Assembly: GCF_030503735.1 (NCBI RefSeq)
Contig: NZ_CP073096.1
Span: 186,001 to 250,000, forward strand
Length of the DNA: 64,000 nucleotides
Reading direction: 5' to 3'
Origin: Corynebacterium tuberculostearicum
Lineage (GTDB): Bacteria > Actinomycetota > Actinomycetes > Mycobacteriales > Mycobacteriaceae
The notes beneath the pieces are model-generated. The model was not told where the DNA came from, did no database searches, and worked only from the letters and a program-made list of their open reading frames with translations. Numbering within the stretch: the first letter of the stretch is position 1; each line of letters begins with the position of its first letter. This document shows, in pieces, positions 8,368 to 16,388 of the stretch. Both the position numbers and the translations under genes were made by a program.

Positions 8368-9216
8368 ATGGCAAAGAAGCTGCAATTTTCCGCTCCTGAC
8401 GAGCAAGCTTTGTATGAAAATGCCCTTAATACGATCAATTTGGCATCGAAAATTCCATTTGTGAAGGTGGACCGCGCCGAATTCTTGAAGAAGCAATTTG
8501 AGGGCTCTCCCTACTTGGAAGAGATTCTTGAGCATGGTCCGCAGGCGGTTTTCTCACAGGCGACACTTCGAAAGCATGCCCAAAAGGTTGTAGCGTCCAA
8601 TACAACCAAGACAGCTGCGGTATCTTTCGCATCCGGTATCCCGACCAATGTCCTCGTAATGATTCCAGCTGGCGCTGCGGACGTCGTGCAATATTTCGGT
8701 TTTGCAATGCGTATGGCGCAACAGATCGCGTATCTGTATGGGGAAGATGAGCTTTTCGAGTCAAACGGGACATCTGACCTTTCAGATGAGGCAAAGATCC
8801 GTGTAATGGCGTATTTGGGTGGAATGTTCGGCGCGGCTGGCGCTGCTGCGCTGATCATCAACACCTCCCAAAAAGTCGGAACCCAGGTAGGGAAAAAGGT
8901 TGCTGGAAAGGCTCTGACCAAAACTGTCTGGTACCCCCTACTCAAGAAAACCGGCACGATGCTAGGTGCGAAGATCACCAGAAAGACCGTCGAGAAGACC
9001 ATCACTAAGGCCGTTCCAGTACTTGGTGGAGCTGTCTCCGGTGGAATTGCGTGGGCCTCGTTCAAGCCAATGGGCAAACGCCTTATTGACGTGTTCGAAC
9101 GTCAGCTAAATGGTGAGTTTGATGATATTGATGAATTATTGCCGGAATTTGCTGACAAGCTTGAAAGTAAATCCGCCAATCCTCCCGTAATTGACGGTGA
9201 GGTAGTCAGCGAATAG
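8368..9216 (+). CDS. EcsC-family-like protein
   Basis: The product is about 282 residues. Two alanine/glycine-rich hydrophobic stretches (VMAYLGGMFGAAGAAALII near 150-168, and VPVLGGAVSGGIAWASFKPMG near 218-238) and the VPVLGG-x-V-x-GG pattern near the end match the layout of EcsC-family proteins, which are poorly characterised and membrane-associated. The remainder is charged and probably helical. ATG 8368 is preceded by GGGAG at good spacing; upstream in-frame sequence would enter the IS end. It begins only 55 bp after the IS, so it may have lost its native promoter or upstream neighbour. The family call is tentative. Confidence 0.6.
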   Translation: MAKKLQFSAPDEQALYENALNTINLASKIPFVKVDRAEFLKKQFEGSPYLEEILEHGPQAVFSQATLRKHAQKVVASNTTKTAAVSFASGIPTNVLVMIPAGAADVVQYFGFAMRMAQQIAYLYGEDELFESNGTSDLSDEAKIRVMAYLGGMFGAAGAAALIINTSQKVGTQVGKKVAGKALTKTVWYPLLKKTGTMLGAKITRKTVEKTITKAVPVLGGAVSGGIAWASFKPMGKRLIDVFERQLNGEFDDIDELLPEFADKLESKSANPPVIDGEVVSE

Positions 9217-9278
9217 GAAACTGCAGAGAACTCTCCGATTTGAGCGTTTTCGGGATACCGTTACCAGGAAAATCCTTT

Positions 9279-9926
9279 TTACCCGATAACCACCGGCAAC
9301 AAGAACGCCATTCCGGTGCTCCACACTAGGTGCAGCGTGGTGGCGGAGATGAGGCTGTCGGCGCGGCGAGCTTCTAGTGCGGCAATGCCGCCGATAAGGA
9401 CGGAGGCAACGAGCAGCAGGGGGATGCCCATTGCGGCGGTAACGGCGATGTAGAGGGCTAGTTGGGCCAGGATAGCGGGGGTGGGGGAGAGGGCGTCGGC
9501 AAGCTGGCGGCGGGCAACGTCGCGGAAGAATAGCTCTTCGCCCACGCCGTTGATTACCAGCGTGGCTAGGGTAATGGGCACGCTGCCGTGGCGCATATTG
9601 TCCAGCAGGTCGCTCACCGGCCCGGCCAGCATTGGGATGTGGCGCACGATGAGCGCGCCGAGGATGAAAAGGGCAATCAGCGCTATGCCAATGGCGGCGC
9701 CGCGGGTGAGCTCGCGCGGTGCGTGGCCGGAAAAGCATTGGCGGTTGCCCCACAACAGCCAGGAGCCTAGCCAGATGGCGGCGGTAAAAAATGTGGCTAG
9801 GTAAAACTGCACAGAGCCGGCGGGGGCTTGGGCGGAGATAAAAAGGCCAGCGGCACCGAGGAGTGCGGGAATAATGATGCGCCACAGCATGCCCCTGCGG
9901 GCACTGTGTGGAGTGGGCTGCGGCAT
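9279..9926 (-). CDS. CPBP-family intramembrane metalloprotease-like protein
   Basis: The product is 215 residues and largely hydrophobic, with about six membrane segments. GVGEELFFRD (about residue 128) carries the EExxxR motif of the CPBP/Abi family, and LHLVWSTGM near residue 200 supplies the second conserved His. Family members act as membrane proteases (CAAX-processing or bacteriocin immunity). ATG 9926 is chosen because GAAAGG precedes it; a start 66 bases upstream would add a Pro/Arg-rich tail with no ribosome-binding site. It is transcribed away from the SDR-TspO fusion gene, sharing about 110 bp of upstream DNA. The substrate is unknown. Confidence 0.8.
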   Translation of the reverse strand: MPQPTPHSARRGMLWRIIIPALLGAAGLFISAQAPAGSVQFYLATFFTAAIWLGSWLLWGNRQCFSGHAPRELTRGAAIGIALIALFILGALIVRHIPMLAGPVSDLLDNMRHGSVPITLATLVINGVGEELFFRDVARRQLADALSPTPAILAQLALYIAVTAAMGIPLLLVASVLIGGIAALEARRADSLISATTLHLVWSTGMAFLLPVVIG

Positions 9927-10037
9927 GCGGGGCCTTTCGCAAGTGAGGGGAGTAGGCCGACGGGGCGGCGGGGTTTCACGTAGTCTCGGCAATAATAACG
10001 ATTATGCGCCACGGTTGGCAGGAAGGAAAGTGCATCG

Positions 10038-11492
10038 ATGACTAATGATGCAAAATCGCCGCGCTTAGCGCTGGTGACTGGGGCTACCGGTTATGTGGGA
10101 AGCAACCTCACCACGGAGTTGCTTAAGCGCGGCTGGCGGGTGCGCACCCTCTCGCGCAGCCGGGATAAGGCGCTGAGTATGCCGTGGGGCGACAAGATAG
10201 TGGCGGAAGGTGAAAGCGCGGGAGCTGGCCAAGTGGAGGTCTTTGAGGGCGATGCCACCAGCAGCGAGGACTTGCATAAAGCACTCGCGCTTGCCGACGC
10301 CACCTTTTACCTCATCCACTCCATGTCCGAAACCGGTGACTTCCGCGCCGAGGAGCGCTCCATGGCTAAGCGCTTTGCCCGCGCGGCCGAGGAGGAGGGC
10401 GTGGGCCGCATCGTGTTTCTCGGCGGCCTGCATCCGTCTGGCGAGGATTTCTCCGAGCACTTGGGCTCCCGCGTCGAGGTAGGCCAGATCTTTTTGGACT
10501 CCGCCGTTCCCACTGCGGCCCTGCAAGCCGGCGTGGTCCTGGGCAAAGGCTCCATTTCCTTCCGGATGCTGCGCCACCTCTCCGAGCGCCTGCCGGGCGC
10601 CATCGGCCCTGGCTGGATCCGCCATAAAATCACCCCGATTTCCGTGCGCGACGTGGTCTTTTACCTAGCCGGCGCGGCCGAGCTTCCGCCCGAGGTCAAT
10701 CGCACCTTCGACATCGGCGGGCCCGATACCCTTGAGTACGCCGCCATGATGCAGGAATACGCTAAAACCGAAGGCCTCCTGCCACGCCTAGTATTTTCTG
10801 CCCCTGTGACCACCCCGGGGCTTGCAGCCAAGTGGATTTCCCTGGTCACCCCCATCAAGGCTAACCTCGCGACCCCGCTTATCGGCAGCCTACTGCACAA
10901 TACCGTGCTCAAAGAGCGCGACCTCGAATCTCATATCGGGACCCCGCCTGGCGGCAACCAGACCTTCGCTGTGGCCGTCGCGGCCGCCAATGAGGGCACC
11001 GATACCCGACGCTGGCAGAAGACCCTCGGTGCAGTAAGCGCCGCCGTTGCCGCCTGCGGTGTCATCGGCTCCGCCCTAGTCAAGACGGATAGCCCTAGCT
11101 ACCGCAGGCTGTCCAAGCCCTCGTGGCAGCCACCGGCCGCCGTATTTCCACTGGTGTGGACCGCACTCTATGCCGATATTGCCGTGGTGATTTCCTTGGT
11201 CATCGCCGATCACCTCGAGGCTGATGATGCCCCAGCCGCCCGCTCCCACGCCGGCGCCCTAGGTCTCAACCTCGCGCTGAATGCCGGATGGTGTGGGGTA
11301 TTCTTCCGCTCGCGCCGCCGCGGGCTCGCAGCCGCTTGGGCCGGTGCTTTGGCCGGCAGCTCCGCCGACCTCGTGCGCCGCGCCTGGAAATCCGCGCCAG
11401 AACGCGGCGCGGTTCTGGCGCCCTATGCCGCGTGGACCGGCTTCGCCACGGTTCTCAGTGCAGAGATCGCGCGGCGGAATCGGCGTCGCTGA
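10038..11492 (+). CDS. NAD(P)-binding SDR/NmrA-like protein fused to a TspO domain
   Basis: The product is 484 residues. Residues ~10-240 form an atypical SDR/NmrA-like Rossmann domain: LVTGATGYVGSNLTTELLKRG is the dinucleotide-binding loop, with FYLIHSM and GRIVFLGGL further on. Residues ~350-480 are a TspO/MBR membrane domain: SKPSWQPPAAVFPLVWTALY and NLALNAGWCGVFFRSRR match the tryptophan-rich tetrapyrrole- and lipid-binding protein TspO. The fusion suggests a membrane-anchored reductase or sensor, but the substrate is unknown. GGAAGGAAAG precedes the ATG. There is no frameshift between domains, so the fusion is real in this sequence. Confidence 0.85.
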   Translation: MTNDAKSPRLALVTGATGYVGSNLTTELLKRGWRVRTLSRSRDKALSMPWGDKIVAEGESAGAGQVEVFEGDATSSEDLHKALALADATFYLIHSMSETGDFRAEERSMAKRFARAAEEEGVGRIVFLGGLHPSGEDFSEHLGSRVEVGQIFLDSAVPTAALQAGVVLGKGSISFRMLRHLSERLPGAIGPGWIRHKITPISVRDVVFYLAGAAELPPEVNRTFDIGGPDTLEYAAMMQEYAKTEGLLPRLVFSAPVTTPGLAAKWISLVTPIKANLATPLIGSLLHNTVLKERDLESHIGTPPGGNQTFAVAVAAANEGTDTRRWQKTLGAVSAAVAACGVIGSALVKTDSPSYRRLSKPSWQPPAAVFPLVWTALYADIAVVISLVIADHLEADDAPAARSHAGALGLNLALNAGWCGVFFRSRRRGLAAAWAGALAGSSADLVRRAWKSAPERGAVLAPYAAWTGFATVLSAEIARRNRRR

Positions 11493-11609
11493 GGCTCCCG
11501 CAGGAAACCCTAATTGTTAAAAACCGCCGATTTTAAAAAATAGGGTTTTGGTCTTGTTGCCGTGCCGAGTGGTCTTCTGGGCGCCGACAAAAGAGGTTGC
11601 GCAAAGCAT

Positions 11610-11650
11610 AAAAGTACCCACGCTGCGCGCCTGATGACGCGGCGTGGGCT
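11610..11650 (-). terminator. Intrinsic terminator for the ohr genes
   Basis: CCCACGC (11617-11623) pairs with GCGTGGG (11642-11648), extended by partly paired GC bases inside. Read on the minus strand it is followed by TACTTTT. It lies 19 bases past the stop of the downstream ohr gene. Confidence 0.65.
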
Positions 11651-11668
11651 GGGGGAGAGGACTAGAAA

Positions 11669-12088
11669 TTAGTCCTGTGCAACACCAACGTTGACTTCAA
11701 TGTTGCCGCGGGTGGCCTTGGAGTAAGGGCACATCTGGTGGGCGGCGTCGGCAAGCTCCTGTGCCTTGGCGTCCTCAACGCCTGGGATAGTGACCTCAAG
11801 GTCAACGCCGAGGTAGAAGCCCTCGTCGTTCTTGCCCAAGTTAACGCGGGCGCCGACGGAGGAATTCTCCACGTCAACACCCTTGTCCTTGGCCACTGCC
11901 TTCAGCGCGGAGTGGTAGCAAGCGGCGTAACCGGCAGCGAAAAGCTGCTCCGGGTTAGCGCCCTCACCGCTGCCGCCCATCTCCTTCGGGGCGGTCATGG
12001 TGAAGTCCAGATCGGAATCCTTGACTACAGAGCGGCCGTCGCGGCCTGCTCCGGTGGAGAGTGCTTCGGTGGTGTAAACGGCGTCCAT
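11669..12088 (-). CDS. Organic hydroperoxide resistance protein (Ohr/OsmC family), copy 1
   Basis: The product is 139 residues, normal Ohr length. It reduces organic hydroperoxides in the cytoplasm with a reactive cysteine pair: one Cys in GYAACYHSAL (about residue 57) and one in HQMCPYSKATRGNI (about 121). The GxGANPEQLFAAGYAAC block is the Ohr signature. It lies 54 bp downstream of a second ohr on the same strand and is very similar to it. The spacing and the downstream terminator suggest cotranscription, although the spacer also holds AT-richer DNA that could carry its own promoter. Confidence 0.93.
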   Translation of the reverse strand: MDAVYTTEALSTGAGRDGRSVVKDSDLDFTMTAPKEMGGSGEGANPEQLFAAGYAACYHSALKAVAKDKGVDVENSSVGARVNLGKNDEGFYLGVDLEVTIPGVEDAKAQELADAAHQMCPYSKATRGNIEVNVGVAQD

Positions 12089-12142
12089 GATGACTCCTTC
12101 TCTATCGGGTCTTTGTACGTCCGCCGATTGTACGCAAGAACG

Positions 12143-12562
12143 CTAATCTTCGATGACGGTCACGGTGACCTCAATATTGCCCCGGGTGGCATTGGAGTAG
12201 GGGCAGACCTGGTGGGCGGCTTCGGCAAGCTGCTGGGCTGTGGCCTTGTCTTGAGCTGGGATGGAAACCTCCAGGTCCACTGCAAGCTGGAAGCCTTCGC
12301 CCTGCTTTCCGATGCCCACTCGTGCCCCCACCGCAGAGTCACCCAACTCGACCTTTTGGTTGCGGGCCACGGCCTGCAGCGCGGAGTGGAAGCAGGCGGC
12401 GTAGCCGGCGGCAAAAAGCTGCTCCGGGTTGGCGCCTCCGCCGCTGCCGCCCATTTCCTTAGGGATGGCGAGGGTGAAGTCGAGGTCAGAGTCCTTGACA
12501 GTGGCGTGGCCGTTGCGGCCTGCTCCGGTGGCTAGCGCCTCGGTGGTGTACATGGCGTCCAT
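12143..12562 (-). CDS. Organic hydroperoxide resistance protein (Ohr/OsmC family), copy 2
   Basis: The product is 139 residues with the same signature as its neighbour: GANPEQLFAAGYAACFHSAL holds the peroxidatic Cys and HQVCPYSNATRGNI the second Cys. ATG 12562 is chosen because AAAGGAGC precedes it at ideal spacing; an upstream in-frame start would add seven residues and overlap that site. It is transcribed divergently from ohrR with 100 bp between them, the usual arrangement for OhrR control. Two adjacent ohr copies are unusual; divergence at many positions argues against a very recent duplication. Confidence 0.93.
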   Translation of the reverse strand: MDAMYTTEALATGAGRNGHATVKDSDLDFTLAIPKEMGGSGGGANPEQLFAAGYAACFHSALQAVARNQKVELGDSAVGARVGIGKQGEGFQLAVDLEVSIPAQDKATAQQLAEAAHQVCPYSNATRGNIEVTVTVIED

Positions 12563-12662
12563 GATTGCTCCTTTCGATTTCACAATCCGGTTTCAATATC
12601 CACTTTTGATTGTACACCATTCAATTGTGGGCAATGTTTTCTTGGCGTCTATACTTTTGACT
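12563..12662. promoter_or_regulatory. Divergent ohr/ohrR promoter region, probable OhrR operator
   Basis: This 100-bp AT-rich spacer separates the two start codons. The segment TTGATTGTACACCATTCAAT followed by TGTGGGCAA (about 12606-12634) contains ATTGT twice and the palindrome CAATTG, similar in character to OhrR boxes of other bacteria. A related TTGTACG direct repeat occurs in the spacer between the two ohr genes (about 12112-12136). The operator assignment is inference. Confidence 0.45.
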
Positions 12663-13145
12663 ATGAATGACGCGCCCACTGATTACCTTTCTCTCGATAG
12701 TCAGCTGTGCTTCTCGATTTACCGTGCGAGTAGGGCGGTAGTGCGTTCCTATCGGCCACTCCTCGATGAGCTGGGGCTGACCTACCCCCAGTACTTGGTC
12801 ATGTTGGTGCTGTGGGAGGCCGACGAACCGGTGCCACTTAAATTTATTGATTCCCGCCTCGGTCTGGATAGCGGCACGCTCACTCCGCTGCTTAAGCGCC
12901 TAGAAAAGCAGGGGCTTGTGGAGCGGCGCCGTGATCCCGCCGACGAGCGCCGCAGCCTCGCTAGCCTCACCGCCGACGGCGACGCCCTGCGCTCCCGCGC
13001 CGAGTGCATCCCCGAAGCAATGGCCGAGGCCTATGAGAAGTTGGGGCTCGACCTCGTGGAATTTAAAGAGTCTCTCGATATCCTTGCCGCTACTCCCATC
13101 GATGTGGAGCTACCGTGGCCGTCTGAGGATGACTTTGTGACGTAG
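12663..13145 (+). CDS. ohrR: MarR-family organic-peroxide sensor OhrR
   Basis: The product is 160 residues. The N-terminal DSQLCFSIYRASR carries the redox-sensing Cys (Cys16) typical of OhrR, followed by the Tyr-containing dimer helix and the winged helix: FIDSRLGLDSGTLTPLLKRL is the recognition helix and RRRDPADERRS the wing. In the reduced form OhrR represses ohr; peroxide oxidation of the Cys releases it. Its divergence from two ohr genes supports this role. The start is ATG 12663. The tail is acidic. Confidence 0.92.
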   Translation: MNDAPTDYLSLDSQLCFSIYRASRAVVRSYRPLLDELGLTYPQYLVMLVLWEADEPVPLKFIDSRLGLDSGTLTPLLKRLEKQGLVERRRDPADERRSLASLTADGDALRSRAECIPEAMAEAYEKLGLDLVEFKESLDILAATPIDVELPWPSEDDFVT

Positions 13146-13148
13146 GGC

Positions 13149-13760
13149 TTAGTTCGTGGTGGCAACGCGCTTAGTCCACACGCTTCTATCTGCGGTTTCG
13201 AATGAGGCGCGAACCGTATTATCGCCGGGCTTTTCGCACGTTAAGTTTCTCTGATCGCTGCCCATGTGGCAGTCCAAGTTATAAGACTGCTTGGTCACCG
13301 GACTGCTGGCGGTGATATCCGCGTGATACACGGCGGTGACCGTGGGGCTTTTTGACCGCAAGGCGTAGTTCGCTTGCATGGCGGCGTCAAATACCGCGGC
13401 GGCGAATTCGCAGGAGGTGGCATCGCCGGCGTTGATGGAATCGCCAGACGATGATGTGCCGCAGTAGCCGCCAATCTGGCCTACATGGATGTTGTGGTTT
13501 CCACCAGTCGGTGGGTCAGGCTGCTCGGGCTCTGCTACTTCGGTGACAGTCTCGGTACGGCGGGACTCCGTCTTCTCTTTGGCGCTGGTCTTCTTTTCGG
13601 CTTCATTATCCGCGGAGTTGTAGTCCTGTGCGGTAGAGAAGGCTGGCTCTTCTGCTGGGGCGGAACCAGAGCTGGAGTCTGAACCGGAGCCGCAGGCACC
13701 TAGCGCAAGACCGGTAGCGAGGAGGACGGACGCGAGAGGGAATAGGGAAGGGCGCTGCAT
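13149..13760 (-). CDS. Secreted lipoprotein, paralogue of the one at 32077-32682
   Basis: The product is 203 residues. A signal peptide ends in the lipobox LALGAC (about residues 18-23), so it is lipid-anchored outside the membrane. A low-complexity Ser/Glu/Lys/Thr linker follows to about residue 90. The C-terminal domain has HNIHVGQIGGYCG, TSCEFAAAVFDAA, SSPVTKQSYNLDC and a final Cys, giving four Cys that probably form two disulfides. The same blocks occur in the lipoprotein at 32077-32682. Domain function is unknown. It is convergent with ohrR, with 3 bp between stops. Confidence 0.8.
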   Translation of the reverse strand: MQRPSLFPLASVLLATGLALGACGSGSDSSSGSAPAEEPAFSTAQDYNSADNEAEKKTSAKEKTESRRTETVTEVAEPEQPDPPTGGNHNIHVGQIGGYCGTSSSGDSINAGDATSCEFAAAVFDAAMQANYALRSKSPTVTAVYHADITASSPVTKQSYNLDCHMGSDQRNLTCEKPGDNTVRASFETADRSVWTKRVATTN

Positions 13761-13797
13761 AGGGATACTGTAGCGCCCTTCGGGGCGTGGCGCGCGG

Positions 13798-15375
13798 TTA
13801 GTGGTCTATGCGGGCGGGTGGAACTGGCGCACCTTCGGGTGGCAGAACCTTCGGGTACTTCTTGGCTGTGCCGGAGGAAATAGCCGCGCCGGTTGCACCG
13901 CTGGTTGCGGCGGCATCGGCGTTGCTGGTGGGGGAAGGACGGTAGGGGGTGGGGTCCCAGTGGGCGTCGACAAGCTTGCGCTGGCACACCCAACCCAAAG
14001 CCAAAATGGCCAGCGCGATGAGGGCAATGAAGATAAGCCCGAGTGCACCGCCGGCATTGGTGGACCAACCCAGAAGCAGGCCGAGCCAGCCGAAGTCGGC
14101 ATCGCCGAAGGTGGTATTTGCAGAGCCGAAGGAGCCGAGAACACCGAGGAGGAACGCCGGCAGGAAGGTAATGATGAGGCCATTGACAAAGGCACCAAGT
14201 GCCGCGCCGCGGCGTCCACCGGTGGCGTTGCCATAGACGCCGGCCGCGCCACCAGTAAAAAAGTGCGGCACCAACCCCGGCAGAATCAATGCGATGCCAA
14301 AGGCGGGATTCAACCACGCCGAAAGGATGGCAAGGCCGATAAGCCCACCGATGAAGGAAGAAATGAAGCCGATCAACACAGCATTTTGGGCATAAGGGAA
14401 GACGATGGGCGCATCCAGTGCAGGGATCGCGCCGGGTACAACCTTGGCGGCGATGCCTTGGAAAGCAGGAACAAGCTCACCCAAGATGGTGCGCACGCCA
14501 AAAAGAATGACGGCCACGGCCACGCCGAACTGGAGGCCTTGGGTAACCGACTGCATCAAGAAATTGCCCACATCGGTGGCACCATCCGGGAAAGCCGTAA
14601 AGGCTTCTTCAGTGCCGGCGCGGGCAATGAAGAGCACGCCAAGGACCACGTACATCAGTGCCATGGAGAGCGCGGTTGCCACCATAGAATCGCGCAGGAA
14701 TCGGAGGCCTTCCGGGAGCTTTAGGTCCTCGGTGGACGGGGACATCTTCTTGCCCTTGCCGCCAACCAGCTTGCCTACGCCGCCCGCAGCCAAATACCCC
14801 GCAGTGCCGAAGTGCCCAATGGCTACGGAATCATTTCCAGTAATGCGGCGGGTAAAGGGGTGCGCAATGGCTGGAAGGGAGACCATAAGGATGCCGAGTA
14901 GAGCCGCACCAAACGCGATGACGATCCAGGACGAGTATCCGGCAGGGGCGAGCACCATCGTGAGAAGTGTGGCCATAAAAAGGACGTGGTGACCGGTGAG
15001 GAATACATAGCTCATGGGCGTAAAGCGGGCGAGGAGCAGGGAAACCACAAAGCCTAAGATCATGATCCACGCGACTTGGCTGCCGAACTCATCCTGGGCA
15101 ATGCCCACGATGGCCTCATTGGTCGGAACCACGCCTTGAGCGCCGGTAGCGCCTGTAATCATGGCACCGAGCGGTTCCAAAGAATCGGTGACTAGGCCTG
15201 CGCCGGCGCCGATGAGCAAGAAGCCAAGTGTGGCCTTGATGGCGCCGCCAATGGTTTTACCGGCCCCGCGTCCCATAGCGGCCAGGCCGACCGCGGTGAT
15301 GATGCCGATGAGGAATGCCGGCACGGAGAGAATCTCATTAACTAGGAAATTTGCTATAGCAAGAAGAAAATCCAT
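13798..15375 (-). CDS. PTS ascorbate-type transporter, IIC component (UlaA family)
   Basis: The product is 525 residues with about eleven membrane segments. NEILSVPAFLIGIITAVGLAA at the start, TGHHVLFMATLL near residue 125, and FPYAQNAVLIGFISSFIGG near 335 fit the UlaA/SgaT permease family, which moves L-ascorbate or a related sugar acid while the cognate IIB phosphorylates it. A ~60-residue Ala/Ser/Thr/Pro-rich cytoplasmic tail is additional. It follows the IIAB gene by 11 bp, so the two are surely cotranscribed. No ascorbate-6-phosphate catabolic genes are adjacent, so the substrate is open. Confidence 0.9.
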   Translation of the reverse strand: MDFLLAIANFLVNEILSVPAFLIGIITAVGLAAMGRGAGKTIGGAIKATLGFLLIGAGAGLVTDSLEPLGAMITGATGAQGVVPTNEAIVGIAQDEFGSQVAWIMILGFVVSLLLARFTPMSYVFLTGHHVLFMATLLTMVLAPAGYSSWIVIAFGAALLGILMVSLPAIAHPFTRRITGNDSVAIGHFGTAGYLAAGGVGKLVGGKGKKMSPSTEDLKLPEGLRFLRDSMVATALSMALMYVVLGVLFIARAGTEEAFTAFPDGATDVGNFLMQSVTQGLQFGVAVAVILFGVRTILGELVPAFQGIAAKVVPGAIPALDAPIVFPYAQNAVLIGFISSFIGGLIGLAILSAWLNPAFGIALILPGLVPHFFTGGAAGVYGNATGGRRGAALGAFVNGLIITFLPAFLLGVLGSFGSANTTFGDADFGWLGLLLGWSTNAGGALGLIFIALIALAILALGWVCQRKLVDAHWDPTPYRPSPTSNADAAATSGATGAAISSGTAKKYPKVLPPEGAPVPPARIDH

Positions 15376-15386
15376 GAGGATGCTCC

Positions 15387-16202
15387 TTAAATGTCATAGA
15401 GCTCGCGCAGAGCCCCATCGATTTCAGACATAGAGGTGAAGTCTTGGATGACGTACACGGGGACCCCGACATCACCCAACGTTGCGGCAATCTCGCCCGA
15501 GGTCAGCAGAAAATCCGCCTCGCTCGCCCGGCCCTTGGCTGAGATAGTGTCGGTAGCCTCTACCGTGAGGTAAGGCCCCCAGCCCCATGCATCCAGGACT
15601 TGCTCCAGGGTATTTTTAAGGAACAAAGATGTGCCCAGGCCGTTGCCGCATACCGTGAGGATCTTGCCTTTGGAGGCGATAGAATCCGCGGATTTTTGTT
15701 TCGCAGGGCGGGCTGCCGGTTCGGTCGGTGCTGCGGAAGACGCGCGCTTCTTATTCGAAGCCGCTGCTTTGAGAACCGCACGGAGCTCCTCTTCAGAGTC
15801 CACGCGATTGAGCTCATCTCGCTTTGTAGCTAGCAACTTTGCTAGCTGCTTCATGGCCTGTAAATGCTCGGAGTCATTGCGCGCGGCAAAAGCTACGACT
15901 AGGTCTACGGGATCATTGGAATCGTGGCCGAATTCCACTGGCTCATCTAGGCGTACCCAGGACAGGGAGGTTTCCTTCACTGCCTCCGAAGGCCGCGCGT
16001 GCGCAAAGGCAAAGCCTGGGGCCACCACGATATAAGGTCCCGTTTCTTCCACAGAGCGCACCATTGCTTCTGTGTATTCTGCGGTGATCGTGCCTGCATC
16101 TTCGAGTAACGATCCTGCAAGCCGGATAGTTTCTCGCCAGTCCTTGGCGGCGCCGTGCAACTCCACCGCGCCGGGCACCAGGAGGGAATCTAGTGTCGCC
16201 AT
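15387..16202 (-). CDS. PTS ascorbate-type IIA-IIB fusion protein
   Basis: The product is 271 residues. Residues ~1-145 are a IIA domain of the mannitol/fructose-like fold, with the phospho-accepting His in APGFAFAHARPSEAV (His68). An Ala/Lys-rich linker leads to a IIB domain (~175-271) with the phospho-Cys in ILTVCGNGLGTSLFLKNTL. Phosphate passes from HPr to His68, then to the Cys, then to the incoming substrate at the IIC partner. IIA and IIB are often separate (UlaC, UlaB) and are fused here. An 8-bp palindrome lies about 25-45 bases upstream of the start, so transcription is probably controlled by a sugar-responsive repressor. Confidence 0.9.
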   Translation of the reverse strand: MATLDSLLVPGAVELHGAAKDWRETIRLAGSLLEDAGTITAEYTEAMVRSVEETGPYIVVAPGFAFAHARPSEAVKETSLSWVRLDEPVEFGHDSNDPVDLVVAFAARNDSEHLQAMKQLAKLLATKRDELNRVDSEEELRAVLKAAASNKKRASSAAPTEPAARPAKQKSADSIASKGKILTVCGNGLGTSLFLKNTLEQVLDAWGWGPYLTVEATDTISAKGRASEADFLLTSGEIAATLGDVGVPVYVIQDFTSMSEIDGALRELYDI

Positions 16203-16224
16203 ATGTATCTCCCATCACAGAAAT

Positions 16225-16248
16225 AGTGACATCGGGGTTAATGTCACT
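16225..16248 (-). promoter_or_regulatory. Palindromic operator candidate for the PTS operon
   Basis: AGTGACAT and ATGTCACT form a perfect 8-bp inverted repeat with an 8-base centre, placed 23-46 bases upstream of the IIAB start codon. The size suits a dimeric GntR- or DeoR-type regulator. No regulator gene lies next to the operon in this window. Confidence 0.6.
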
Positions 16249-16388
16249 CATGATTCTATCCCGCGGAGAAACCGGAGGTAAAAGCAGGGGTAACGTTTGC
16301 ACTGGCCGGTGAGCGGAAGGCTGTCCTGGGTTTTTCGTGTTCCAGGGGGTGGGCTTCGTTAAAAGCGGACTTTGATAGGGAGTGAAAG

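Noticed and set aside
13801..14724. A 307-codon plus-strand frame opposite the PTS IIC gene.
   Set aside because: Gly/Arg-rich composition and position opposite a conserved permease mark it as a mirror frame.
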